From UBA7803 sp041395905 (GTDB lineage: Bacteria > Pseudomonadota > Gammaproteobacteria > Pseudomonadales > Azotimanducaceae): 64,000 nt of DNA. Shown here piece after piece: positions 29,640 through 38,184 of this stretch. The translations under genes and the position numbers were made by a program. Numbering within the stretch: the first letter of the stretch is position 1; every line of letters begins with the position of its first letter. The stretch spans positions 1-64,000 of the forward strand of contig JAWKZP010000012.1 of the NCBI GenBank assembly GCA_041395905.1, in the 5' to 3' direction. Below the pieces are notes generated by a model. The model was not told the DNA's origin, did no database searches, and was given only the letters and a program-made list of their open reading frames with translations.

Positions 29640-29668
29640 AAAAAGGCGCACGCCGGCGTGCGCCTTTC
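29640..29668 (-). terminator. Terminator or attenuator between dnaK and dnaJ
   Basis: GGCGCACGCC and GGCGTGCGCC form a perfect inverted repeat (29645-29664). On the minus strand it is followed by five T residues, the pattern of an intrinsic terminator. It lies 43 bases upstream of the dnaJ start and 125 bases after the dnaK stop. Since no promoter is obvious between the two genes, it probably causes partial termination. Confidence 0.75.
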
Positions 29669-29793
29669 CATCCGGCGGACCGTTTCAACCGCTCCGCCGA
29701 GGCCGTCTTACTGCGTGTCCACTGCCGGGCCCGCTCCCGGGCCGGCTCATTCGCAGTCACGGATGCCTGACGGCAGGCAGCCGATCGCAGCGC

Positions 29794-31734
29794 TCATTTC
29801 TTGTCGTCGTCCACCTCTTCGAACTCGGCATCGACGGTGTCGCCACCATCGCTCGAGCCGCCGGTGCCCTGCTCGCCGCCACCCTGGCGGCCGCCGGCGC
29901 CCTGCTGCGCGCCCGCCTGCTCGGCGTACATCTTCTGCGCGAGACCCGCGGATGCTTCGGAAAGCGCCTGCATCTTAGCCTCGATGTCCGACTTATCGCC
30001 ATTCTTCACGGCTTCTTCCAGGGCGCTGGCTGCTGCCTCGATGCTGGCCTTCTCCTCGGCACTCGCCTTGTCGCCGGCGTCCGCCAGCGTCTTGCGCGTC
30101 GCATGCACCAGGGCATCGGCCTGATTGCGCAGGTTCACCATCTCCTCGAAGCGCGCATCCTCCTCCGAGTGCGCCTCGGCGTCGCGCACCATCCGGTCGA
30201 TCTCGTCATCCGACAGACCGCTGGACGCCTTGATCACGATGGACTGCTGCTTGCCGGTGGCCTTGTCCTTGGCCGACACGTTGAGGATGCCGTTGGCGTC
30301 GATGTCGAAGCTCACCTCGATCTGGGGCATGCCGCGCGGCGCCGGCGGGATGTCCGCCAGATCGAAGCGGCCCAGCGACTTGTTCTGCGCCGCCTGCTTG
30401 CGCTCGCCCTGCAGAACGTGAATCGTCACCGCCGTCTGGTTGTCGTCGGCAGTGGAGAACACCTGCTGCTTCTTGGTCGGGATGGTGGTGTTCTTTTCGA
30501 TCAGCACGCTCATCACGCCGCCCAGGGTTTCGATCCCCAGGGACAGCGGCGTAACGTCGAGCAGCAGCACGTCCTTGACATCGCCGGAGAGCACGGCGGC
30601 CTGAATGGCAGCACCGATCGCGACCGCTTCGTCGGGGTTCACGTCACGGCGCGGCTCCTTACCGAAGAATTCCTGCACCTTCTTCTGCACCAGCGGCATG
30701 CGCGTCTGGCCGCCGACCAGGATCACGTCGTCGATGTCGGAACCGGACAGCCCGGCGTCCTTCAATGCCGTCTGGCACGGCCCGATGGTTCGGTCCACCA
30801 GCGACTCCACCAGCGACTCGAGCTTGGCGCGCGTGAGCTTCATCACCAGATGCTTGGGGCCCGAAGCATCGGCGGTGATGTAGGGCAGGTTGATCTCCGT
30901 CTGCTGGCTGTTGGACAGCTCGATCTTGGCCTTCTCGGCGGCTTCCTTGAGCCGCTGTAGAGCCAGGGGGTCGTTGTGCAGATCGACGCCGTTGTCCTTC
31001 TTGAACTGCTCGGCGAGGTAGTCGATTACCCGCAGATCGAAGTCCTCGCCGCCGAGAAACGTGTCACCGTTGGTGGAGAGCACCTCGAACTGATGCTCGC
31101 CGTCCACCTCGGCGATCTCGATGATCGAGACGTCGAACGTCCCGCCGCCGAGGTCGTACACGGCAATCTTGGTATCGCCGCGACGCTTGTCCATGCCGTA
31201 GGCAAGGGCCGCCGCCGTGGGCTCATTGATGATGCGCTTGACGTCGAGGCCGGCGATGCGCCCGGCATCCTTGGTGGCCTGGCGCTGCGAATCGTCGAAG
31301 TACGCGGGTACCGTGATCACCGCTTCGGTAACCGGTTCGCCCAGGTACTCCTCCGCTGTCTTCTTCATCTTCTTCAGCACTTCGGCCGAGATCTGCGGCG
31401 GCGCGAGCTTGTCGCCCTTGGCTTCGATCCAGGCGTCACCGTTGCTGGCCTCGACGATCCTGTAGGGAACCATCTTGATGTCTTTCTGGACGACGTCGTC
31501 CTTGAACTTGCGGCCGATGAGGCGCTTCACCGCGAACAGGGTGTTCTTGGGATTGGTGACGGCCTGGCGCTTGGCGCTCTGGCCAACCAGGGTTTCCCCG
31601 TCTTCGGTGTAGGCGATGATCGACGGCGTGGTGCGGTCACCTTCCGAATTTTCGATCACCTTGGCATCTTTGCCTTCCATGACCGCGACGCACGAGTTCG
31701 TGGTGCCCAGGTCGATACCGATAATCTTGCCCAT
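29794..31734 (-). CDS. dnaK: Molecular chaperone DnaK (Hsp70)
   Basis: ATP-dependent chaperone and feedback regulator of the heat-shock response. The 646-residue protein has the first Hsp70 signature GIDLGTTNSCVAV (about 5-17), the second (VYDLGGGTFDVSI, about 195) and the third (VILVGGQTRMPLV, about 340), then the substrate-binding domain and a Gly/Gln-rich tail ending in VDAEFEEVDDDKK. It lies between grpE and dnaJ and is expected to be driven by the sigma-32-like promoter upstream of grpE. Confidence 0.98.
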   Translation of the reverse strand: MGKIIGIDLGTTNSCVAVMEGKDAKVIENSEGDRTTPSIIAYTEDGETLVGQSAKRQAVTNPKNTLFAVKRLIGRKFKDDVVQKDIKMVPYRIVEASNGDAWIEAKGDKLAPPQISAEVLKKMKKTAEEYLGEPVTEAVITVPAYFDDSQRQATKDAGRIAGLDVKRIINEPTAAALAYGMDKRRGDTKIAVYDLGGGTFDVSIIEIAEVDGEHQFEVLSTNGDTFLGGEDFDLRVIDYLAEQFKKDNGVDLHNDPLALQRLKEAAEKAKIELSNSQQTEINLPYITADASGPKHLVMKLTRAKLESLVESLVDRTIGPCQTALKDAGLSGSDIDDVILVGGQTRMPLVQKKVQEFFGKEPRRDVNPDEAVAIGAAIQAAVLSGDVKDVLLLDVTPLSLGIETLGGVMSVLIEKNTTIPTKKQQVFSTADDNQTAVTIHVLQGERKQAAQNKSLGRFDLADIPPAPRGMPQIEVSFDIDANGILNVSAKDKATGKQQSIVIKASSGLSDDEIDRMVRDAEAHSEEDARFEEMVNLRNQADALVHATRKTLADAGDKASAEEKASIEAAASALEEAVKNGDKSDIEAKMQALSEASAGLAQKMYAEQAGAQQGAGGRQGGGEQGTGGSSDGGDTVDAEFEEVDDDKK

Positions 31735-31864
31735 TGCTGTGTCTCCAGAATCTGACGTTGGTACCGGCCGCAGCGGTCGGCACCCTGACTAACCCGAATA
31801 TGCGTGCGAATCGCCCGACTTCAAGCTGCACACCCCAGAAATTGCGCGATCCGTACGTCGCACG

Positions 31865-32443
31865 TCAGGGGCTGCGGCTGACCACCACCATGGCCGCCCG
31901 TATCAGCCGGCCATTGAGCGTGTAGCCCTTCTGCATCACCTCGAGCACCGAATTGGGCTCCGCGTCGGGGTTGGGCACCATGGCCATTGCCTCGTGCAGC
32001 TGCGGATCGAACGGCGCGCCCAGCGGGTCGACCTGATGGATGCCCGCTTTCTCCAGCACGCCCTGAAACAGCTTCAGTGAGAGCGCGACACCTTCGGCGA
32101 TGGCACCGCCTCCATCCACGCCGGTCGCGGTCTCCACCGCCTTCTCCAGGCTGTCGAGCACCGGCAGCAGATCCACCGCGAACTTCTCGAGAGCGAACTT
32201 GTGGGCATTCTCCACATCGCGGGCTGCGCGGCGGCGCACGTTCTCGGCCTCGGCCTGGGCCCGCAGGGCCTGGTCCCGGAAGGCGTCGATCTGGCTCTGG
32301 GCTGTTTCCAGCTGCGCCTTCAAGGCATCGATGGAAGCTTCCGGCGCAGTCCCGCCTGCCTGCTCAGGGCCCATCTGGTCGTCCGGCTGGCCGCCGGATC
32401 CAGCGCCTTCCACCTCCACCCTGGACGATTTCTCCTCCGCCAT
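31865..32443 (-). CDS. grpE: Nucleotide exchange factor GrpE
   Basis: Releases ADP from DnaK. From the ATG at 32443 (MAEEKSSRVE) the product is 192 residues; GGAG six bases upstream supports this start over a longer in-frame one. An acidic disordered N-terminus is followed by a long coiled coil (about 45-100) and the beta domain with LEVMQKGYTLNGRLIRAAMV. It lies between hrcA and dnaK. Confidence 0.95.
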   Translation of the reverse strand: MAEEKSSRVEVEGAGSGGQPDDQMGPEQAGGTAPEASIDALKAQLETAQSQIDAFRDQALRAQAEAENVRRRAARDVENAHKFALEKFAVDLLPVLDSLEKAVETATGVDGGGAIAEGVALSLKLFQGVLEKAGIHQVDPLGAPFDPQLHEAMAMVPNPDAEPNSVLEVMQKGYTLNGRLIRAAMVVVSRSP

Positions 32444-32502
32444 GCCCTTCTCCAAACCCGCAATGCGTTCCTCGGGGACCAACGCCCCGACCGTTCGCCG
32501 GT

Positions 32503-32530
32503 ATCTGGGGGCCTACAGAGGGATTTCAAG
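32503..32530 (-). promoter_or_regulatory. Sigma-32 (RpoH) type heat-shock promoter upstream of grpE
   Basis: On the minus strand CTTGAAA (32524-32530) and CCCCAGAT (32503-32510) are separated by 13 bases. The RpoH consensus is CTTGAA, a 12-15 base spacer and CCCCATNT, so seven of eight -10 positions match. The expected start is near 32496, about 50 bases before the grpE ATG. It should drive grpE-dnaK-dnaJ. Confidence 0.8.
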
Positions 32531-32616
32531 AGGCGGATTCACGCGGAACCCCGCTGAGGATGCGGGACCAGCGCGAACAGCGCGCCGCGCCGACGGCAGG
32601 GCCGGCGCGCCGAGGT

Positions 32617-33660
32617 TCAGGTGTAGGTCATGGCGGCGCTGAGCACCCGCGCCGTGACGTCTACCGCGGGAATCACCTCCTGATAGGCCATGCGGGTTGG
32701 CCCGACCACGCCCAGCACCCCGGCAATACGGCCGTTCACCTCGTACGCGGACGTCACGAGACTCAGGTCCTCGAGCACGTGAAAGCCCGATTCCTCACCG
32801 ATGAACAGCTGGATGCCCGGGCTCTCCAGGCAACGGTCCAGCAGGTGCAGAATCCGCCCCTTCCGGGAAAAGGTGTCAAACAGTTTGCGCACCTGATCCG
32901 AGTCGCCGCTGAAGTCGAACAGATTCGTTTCGCCCGCCACCACCAGGTCGGCGCTCTCCTCATCCGCGCCCGCAAACGCGCGCGAGGCCACGTCCAGGGC
33001 CGTCTGCATCAGCGTATCCATGCGATCCTTGTCGGCCTGCATGCTGTCGAGCAGCGCCTGACGCACCTGCAGCAACGAGTTGCCGCCGAACTCCCGGTTG
33101 ATGAAGTTGGCTGCCTGGGTGAGCTCCGACTCCGTGTAGTCGCGCTCCGTGTGGATCACGCGGTTCTGCACCTCGCGATCGTTCAACACCAGAATCACCA
33201 GCACCCGCTGCCCGGACAGCGGCAGAAACTCCACCTGGCGCAGCTCCACGTGATCGCGTCGCGGCAGCGTGACGACGCAGGTCATGTGCGTCAGATGCGA
33301 CAGAATGCTCGATGCCGACTCCACCAGCTGCTTGGGTGAAAGGTCGGGATTCAGGCGCAGCTCCAGCTCCTGCACACGCGCTTCCTCGAGCGGCCGGATG
33401 TGCAGCAGCGTATCCACGAACAGGCGCAGCCCCATGTGCGTGGGGATCTTGCCCGCCGAAGTATGCGGCGAGCGCACCAGTCCGCGCGCTTCGAGCTCGG
33501 CCATGATGTTGCGCACCGTGGCCGGGCTCACGTCCACGCCGGGCTGCGCGGCGAGCACCTTCGATGCTACCGGGGCGCCCTCGGCGATGTACTGCTCCAT
33601 CAGCAGCTTGAACAGCAGTTGCGCACGTTGGTCGATGCTGTGGTCCGCTTGCCTTTTCAT
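32617..33660 (-). CDS. hrcA: Heat-inducible transcription repressor HrcA
   Basis: Represses chaperone genes by binding CIRCE operators. The 347-residue protein has the N-terminal winged helix with VSPATVRNIMAELEARGLV and SPHTSAGKIPT (about 50-80), followed by the GAF-like domain and dimerisation region. It is immediately upstream of grpE. No CIRCE inverted repeat was seen in this window, so its operator is probably elsewhere, for example at groESL. Confidence 0.94.
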   Translation of the reverse strand: MKRQADHSIDQRAQLLFKLLMEQYIAEGAPVASKVLAAQPGVDVSPATVRNIMAELEARGLVRSPHTSAGKIPTHMGLRLFVDTLLHIRPLEEARVQELELRLNPDLSPKQLVESASSILSHLTHMTCVVTLPRRDHVELRQVEFLPLSGQRVLVILVLNDREVQNRVIHTERDYTESELTQAANFINREFGGNSLLQVRQALLDSMQADKDRMDTLMQTALDVASRAFAGADEESADLVVAGETNLFDFSGDSDQVRKLFDTFSRKGRILHLLDRCLESPGIQLFIGEESGFHVLEDLSLVTSAYEVNGRIAGVLGVVGPTRMAYQEVIPAVDVTARVLSAAMTYT

Positions 33661-33688
33661 TGCAGTTACTACCTACTTCGCCTGGAAA

Positions 33689-33718
33689 AGCTATGAAGTT
33701 TTGCTGCCACTCGTCAAG
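33689..33718 (-). promoter_or_regulatory. Possible hrcA promoter
   Basis: On the minus strand TTGACG (33712-33717) and ATAGCT (33689-33694) lie 17 bases apart, and the overlapping CTTGACG...CTTCATAG also resembles a sigma-32 promoter with a weak -10. It lies in the 72-base divergent gap between hrcA and recN. The -35 half is good and the -10 half is poor, so this is a weak assignment. Confidence 0.4.
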
Positions 33719-33732
33719 AGACCATTGTTGCG

Positions 33733-35402
33733 ATGCTCAAGGCGCTCACCGTCCAGGATTTCGCCCTCGTCACCGCGCTGGACATCAACTTCGGCGACGG
33801 CCTGACCGTCATCACCGGCGAATCCGGCGCCGGCAAGTCGATTTTGCTCGGCGCGCTGGGCCTGGTGCTCGGTGAGCGCGCCAGCGCCAGCGTGGTCCGG
33901 CCGGGTGCCGGCCGTGCCGACGTCAGCGCCGAGTTCGATCTGTCCGGGTTTCCCCAGGCCCTGGGGTACCTGCGCGATCAGGCGTTACTGGATGACGACG
34001 ACGGGGCATCGAGCCTGTGCCTGGTACGGCGCGTGGTCACCAGCGACGGCCGCTCGCGGGCGTTCATCAACGGCACCCCGGTGACGCTGGGCGTGCTGCG
34101 CGAGCTGTGCGAGGGCCTGGTGGACATTCACGGCCAGGACGAAAACCAGCGCCTCGGCCAGCGCGCCGTGCAGCTGGCGCTGCTCGACGACTTCGGCACC
34201 GAGCCGGCGCTGCGCAGGGCCTGCCGCGACGCGTACCGCGCCTGGCAGCAGGCCAGCCAGGCAGCGAGGGATCTGGCCGAGGACATCGAGCGGCGCAGCG
34301 ACAAGGCGGCACTGCTCGCCTACCAGCTCGAGGAGCTCGAGCGGCTGGCGCTGCAGCCGGGAGAGTTCGAGCAGATCGAGGCCGAGCACAAGCGCCTGGC
34401 TCAGGCCCAGACCCTGCGCGAGCGGGTCGCCGAGGCGCTCGCCGCGCTGGAAGACGACGCCGTGACCGGCCGCGTGCTGCGCCTGCTCGGCAGCATCGAC
34501 GACACCCACCCGGAACTCGAAAGCGCCATGGCCGCGCTCTCGGCCGCGAGCGACCTGCAGAGTGACGCCGAGCGCGATCTGCGCGGCTACGCCGACTCGC
34601 TGGACGTCGATCCCGGGCACCTCGAGGATCTCGACGCGCGTCTCGCCGCCATTCACGAGCTCGCCCGCAAGCACCGTAGATCGCGCCGGCGGCGCTGCAC
34701 GAACACGCCAGCGCCCTGCAGCAGGAGCAGCAAGCGCTCAGCACCGACCGCTCCAGTCTCGAAGCGCTGCTTGCGAGCGCCAAGGCCCAGCACGACGCCT
34801 TTCTCGGCCACGCGCGCAAGCTGTCGAAGCAGCGTCGCGCCGCCGCGCGGGATTTCGCCGGTGCGGTGAGCCAGTGCATCAATACCCTCGGCATCAGGGG
34901 CGGCAGCCTGGCGCTGGAGTTCAGCGACGCCGAGTCCGAAGCCGGGCTGGAGAGCGTCGAGTTCCACGTCACCACCAATCCGAAATATCCGGCGGGGCCG
35001 CTGAATAGAATCGCATCCGGCGGCGAGCGGGCTCGCATCAGCCTGGCCATCCAGGTGGTGGCGGCAGCCAAATCGGCCCTGCCGTGCCTGGTGCTCGACG
35101 AAGCCGACGTCGGCGTCGGCGGCACCACCGCGGACGTGGTGGGCCGGCTGCTGCGGGCGCTGGCGGAACACACCCAGGTGATCTGCGTGACCCACGCGCC
35201 CCAGGTGGCCGCGCTGGCTCAGCATCACCTGCGGGTGCACAAGAGCGCCGACCAGGACACCCAGATCGAGCCCATCGACGACAGCGGGCGGGTGGAGGAA
35301 CTCGCGCGCATGCTGGCAGGCGCCGACATCACGGAAAAGTCCCGCGACTATGCGCGCACCCTCATGGCCGAGGCCCGCTCCGGCCCCGGCACGGTGCACT
35401 GA
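33733..35402 (+). pseudogene. recN: DNA repair protein RecN, frameshifted
   Basis: SMC-like ATPase of double-strand-break repair. The N-terminal part (315 codons, 33733-34677) has the Walker A GESGAGKS (about 29-36) and the start of the coiled coil. The C-terminal part (34683-35402, another frame) has the signature ASGGERARISLA, Walker B CLVLDEADVGVGG and the H-loop VTHAP. Only five bases separate the last good codon of one frame from the first of the other, so a net loss of one base near 34678-34682 would explain the shift. Together they give about 556 residues, the normal RecN length. No slippery sequence is evident. A sequencing error or a real mutation are both possible. As written, the 378-residue product would lack the second half of the ATPase. 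Confidence 0.9.
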
Positions 35403-35489
35403 GCGCCCTTTCATCCGCCCCGACGTCTGGGTAACATCCGCGCTCCCGGCTCAATGCCCGCCACGCCCGACCCGCTGGATCGAACGGAC

Positions 35490-35918
35490 ATGCGCATCGT
35501 CACCACCCTTCTGATCTGCAGCGCCCTGTTGCTTCAGGGCGCCTGCAGCCTGACGTCCCTGCACCTGCCGCGGGTGCACAAGGTCACCGTGCAGCAGGGC
35601 AACCTGATCACCCAGGACATGGTGGACCGGCTCAAGCCGGGAATGACCCGCAGCCAGGTTGCCTACGTGATGGGAGAGCCGGTGGTGCGTAACTCTTTCG
35701 ACGATGCGCGCTGGGATTACATCTACACCATCGAGATTCCCGGCTACTACCAGGAGGAGAAGCGCCTGAGCCTGTTCTTCGAGAACGGCCTGCTGGCGTA
35801 CTTTACCGGGGACTTCGTGCCGAGCGCCGCGGCGCCGGATTCGGGCACCGCCGGGGCCAGCACTGCCGCGGGCCCGGCCGCCGAAGCGCCCGCGGGATCA
35901 GGCGCCCCAGGGCGCTGA
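35490..35918 (+). CDS. bamE: Outer membrane assembly lipoprotein BamE
   Basis: Small lipoprotein of the BAM complex that inserts beta-barrel proteins in the outer membrane. From the ATG at 35490 the product is 142 residues with a signal peptide of about 20 residues and a lipobox ending in GAC (C about 20); a glutamine at position -3 is unusual. The SmpA/OmlA domain follows, with LKPGMTRSQVAYVMGEP and WDYIYTI. The C-terminal Ala/Pro/Gly tail (from about residue 110) is an extension. It follows recN and converges on rnfH, the usual recN-bamE neighbourhood. Confidence 0.92.
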   Translation: MRIVTTLLICSALLLQGACSLTSLHLPRVHKVTVQQGNLITQDMVDRLKPGMTRSQVAYVMGEPVVRNSFDDARWDYIYTIEIPGYYQEEKRLSLFFENGLLAYFTGDFVPSAAAPDSGTAGASTAAGPAAEAPAGSGAPGR

Positions 35919-35925
35919 GCGCGGC

Positions 35926-36261
35926 TCAGCCGCCACGCGTCCGGCGCCGGCGCGCGTCGCGCGGATCGATCAGCAGCGGCCGATACAGCTCCACCCGATC
36001 GCCGTCGCGAAGCGGCGTCGAGCGTGACACCTGCTCGCCGAAAACGCCCACCGGCACGCTCGCGAGGTCGAGGCCGGCGAACGGCTCCCGGGTCGCCACC
36101 GCCGCGAGCGCATCGACCACGCAGGCGCCCTCGGGCAGCGCCACGGCCACGCTGACCTGCAGCTCGGGGAGGGCATAGACGACTCGAACATGAAGGCACG
36201 GGCCGGATTCAGAGGCCGCGCCGCTCACCATGTCACGATTCACCATGCCACGATTCACCAT
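35926..36261 (-). CDS. rnfH: RnfH/RatB family ubiquitin-fold protein
   Basis: Small beta-grasp protein of the RnfH (UPF0125, RatB) family whose function is not established. The domain runs from HVRVVYALPELQ to GDRVELYRPLLIDP and ends in a basic tail. ATG codons at 36261, 36246 and 36231 are all in frame, each inside one copy of a 15-bp tandem repeat, and GGTGA lies seven bases before each. I chose the first (36261), giving 111 residues, because it starts one base after the ratA stop. The family domain begins well after all of them, so any could be used. Confidence 0.85.
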   Translation of the reverse strand: MVNRGMVNRDMVSGAASESGPCLHVRVVYALPELQVSVAVALPEGACVVDALAAVATREPFAGLDLASVPVGVFGEQVSRSTPLRDGDRVELYRPLLIDPRDARRRRTRGG

Positions 36262-36284
36262 GTCACGATTCACCAGGTGACGAT
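36225..36284. repeat. 15-bp tandem repeat at the ratA/rnfH junction
   Basis: Four consecutive copies of TCACCATGTCACGAT (plus strand). The second copy has one change and the fourth has three. The unit is five codons, so changes in copy number keep both frames. On the minus strand the repeats hold the ratA stop codon and encode repeated VNR(D/G)M at the rnfH N-terminus, each copy supplying a GGTGA and an ATG. Confidence 0.95.
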
Positions 36285-36721
36285 CCCAGCAGCTCGTGCG
36301 CCCGCTCGCAGAACGCATCCACCAGACGATCGGTAGCGCCTACGAAGACGCCGGCGAACGCGCGGGTCACGATGGCTCGGGCGCCGCCGAACTCGAAGTC
36401 CAGCGCCAGCGCCACCTTGCAGCCTTCGTCCGCGCCGAGCCGTTGGAAGGTCCAGGACCCAGAGAAGCGACGAAACGGCCCGGTCACCAGCTCGAGCACG
36501 ATGCGCTCGTAGGGCTCCAGCAGGTTGCGGGTGGTGAAACGTTCCTCGATGCCGTGGGTCCGCAGCGCAAGCTCCGCGGTCACCAGCTGCTCGGTCTCCT
36601 CCACCACCACGGCCTCTGCGCACCAGGGCAGAAATTCCGGGTACCGACGCACGTCGTTGATGATCGCGAAGACATCTGCTGCCGGGTATGGCAGCAGCGC
36701 GCTGCGGTTGACGACGGGCAC
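36263..36721 (-). CDS. ratA: RatA family coenzyme Q-binding/START-domain protein
   Basis: START-fold (Coq10-like) protein of the RatA family, described in E. coli as a toxin that blocks ribosome subunit joining and otherwise thought to bind quinone-type lipids. From the GTG at 36721 the product is 152 residues: VNRSALLPYPAADVF, INDVRRYPEFLPWC and the C-terminal helix DRLVDAFCERAHELL are typical. There is no ATG at a suitable place and no clear ribosome-binding site; the start lies 19 bases after the transporter stop. Its stop codon lies within the tandem repeat. Confidence 0.88.
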   Translation of the reverse strand: MPVVNRSALLPYPAADVFAIINDVRRYPEFLPWCAEAVVVEETEQLVTAELALRTHGIEERFTTRNLLEPYERIVLELVTGPFRRFSGSWTFQRLGADEGCKVALALDFEFGGARAIVTRAFAGVFVGATDRLVDAFCERAHELLGSSPGES

Positions 36722-36740
36722 TAGCGGCCGGAAACGATCA

Positions 36741-38102
36741 TCAGCCGAGCAGCGTTCCCAGGAACACTGCAAACACGCCGAGCGGGGCCACCACGCCGCA
36801 CAGCAGCTTCCAGAGAACGTTCGCCCAGCCGCTGGCAATGCCGAGCTGCGCCCCGATCACCGATCTGGGCAGGCCCCAGGCGGCGAACAGCGCGATCAGC
36901 ATGCCGCCGAGCGGCAGCATGATGTTCTGCGAGACGTGGTCGACGAAATCGAAAAATGTCGGCTCTCCCAGCACGTGCACGTCGGCCCAGACATTGAAGG
37001 AGAGCACTGAGCCGATACCCAGAATCCAGCTGATGACACCCAGCGAGATGGCCACCCGGCTGCGCTTGGCATTGTACTGCTCCACCAGATAGGCCAGCGC
37101 GGGCTCCGATATCGAGATGGCCGACGTGATGGCGGCGAAGCTCACCAGCACGAAGAACAGGGTGCCGAACAGCGCGCCCAGGGGCAGCTGACCGAAGGCG
37201 AGCGGCACGGTGACGAACATGAGCCCGGGGCCCTGCCCGGGTTCCAGGCCGTTGGCGAACACGATCGGGAAGATCGCGAGGCCCGCGGCGATGGCCACCA
37301 GCGTATCCAGCCCGGCGATCACGATCACCGTGCCGCCGATGGACGCGTCGTCCGGCAGGTAGGCGCCGTAGGCCATGATGGCGCCCATGCCGAGGCTCAG
37401 CGTGAAGAACGACTGGCCCATGGCGATCAGCACCGTCTCGGGGGTGATCGACTGCCACTTGAACGCGAACATGAAATCGAAGCCCTGCTGAAAGCTGTCG
37501 GTGGTGAGCGCGTAGCCGAGCAGAACGAACAGCAGCACGAACAGCAGGGGCATGAACCAGCGGATTGCTGTCTCCAGCCCCTTGATCACCCCGCGCGCCA
37601 CGATGAACACCGTGCCCGCCATGAACAGCGTCTGCCAGAAGATCATCTGCCAGGGGTCGGCGAGGAACTCGTTGAACGTGGCCGCCGCCATGTCGCCGGT
37701 GGCGTGGTAGAACGACCCCTCGGCCATACGCCATATGTAGAACAGCGACCAGCCGGCAATGACCACGTAGTAGGACAGGATGAAGAAGCCTGCGAGCACG
37801 CCCATCCAGCCGATCAGGACCCAGAGCGGGTTGCGCCTGTGCTGCTCCACCAGGGAGCGCATGGTGTTGATCGGGCTCTGTCGGCCGGCGCGCCCGAGCA
37901 TCACCTCGGCCATCATGATGGGCACGCCCACCACCGCCACACAGATCAGGTACACGACCACGAAGGCGCCGCCGCCGTTTTCGCCGGTCATGTAGGGAAA
38001 TTTCCAGATATTGCCCAGACCGACCGCGGACCCGGCAGCTGCGAGCACAAACAGCCAGCGGCTCGACCACATACCGTGTCTGGATTGTGCAGCGCCGGCC
38101 AT
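36741..38102 (-). CDS. Sodium-dependent transporter, NSS/SNF family
   Basis: Predicted Na+-coupled importer of an amino acid or related amine in the inner membrane (LeuT fold). The 453-residue protein has about 12 hydrophobic helices. The first holds the family signature GSAVGLGNIWKFPY (about residues 24-37), which forms the sodium and substrate sites. I chose the ATG at 38102 because AGGGGAG lies five bases upstream; a longer in-frame start exists at 38120. It lies between ratA and smpB, which are direct neighbours in E. coli. The substrate is unknown. Confidence 0.9.
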   Translation of the reverse strand: MAGAAQSRHGMWSSRWLFVLAAAGSAVGLGNIWKFPYMTGENGGGAFVVVYLICVAVVGVPIMMAEVMLGRAGRQSPINTMRSLVEQHRRNPLWVLIGWMGVLAGFFILSYYVVIAGWSLFYIWRMAEGSFYHATGDMAAATFNEFLADPWQMIFWQTLFMAGTVFIVARGVIKGLETAIRWFMPLLFVLLFVLLGYALTTDSFQQGFDFMFAFKWQSITPETVLIAMGQSFFTLSLGMGAIMAYGAYLPDDASIGGTVIVIAGLDTLVAIAAGLAIFPIVFANGLEPGQGPGLMFVTVPLAFGQLPLGALFGTLFFVLVSFAAITSAISISEPALAYLVEQYNAKRSRVAISLGVISWILGIGSVLSFNVWADVHVLGEPTFFDFVDHVSQNIMLPLGGMLIALFAAWGLPRSVIGAQLGIASGWANVLWKLLCGVVAPLGVFAVFLGTLLG

Positions 38103-38172
38103 GCCAACTCCCCTGGTCACGAGTTGGGCGGGGATTGTGGCGCAAGCCTATAACCGCCACAAGCATCGCTCC

Positions 38173-38178
38173 TATAAT
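38173..38178 (+). promoter_or_regulatory. -10 element of the smpB promoter
   Basis: A perfect TATAAT ends seven bases before the smpB ATG at 38185. The usual distance from a -10 element to the start of transcription places that start on or beside the A of the ATG, which would make the mRNA leaderless. No good -35 element was found at 16-18 bases upstream. Confidence 0.6.
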
Positions 38179-38184
38179 CGCGCC

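Noticed and set aside
32100..33340. Plus-strand open frames opposite grpE and hrcA.
   Set aside because: They overlap the well-supported genes entirely and show no recognisable domains.
34670..34690. Programmed ribosomal frameshift in recN.
   Set aside because: No slippery heptamer or downstream pseudoknot is evident and RecN is not known to use frameshifting.
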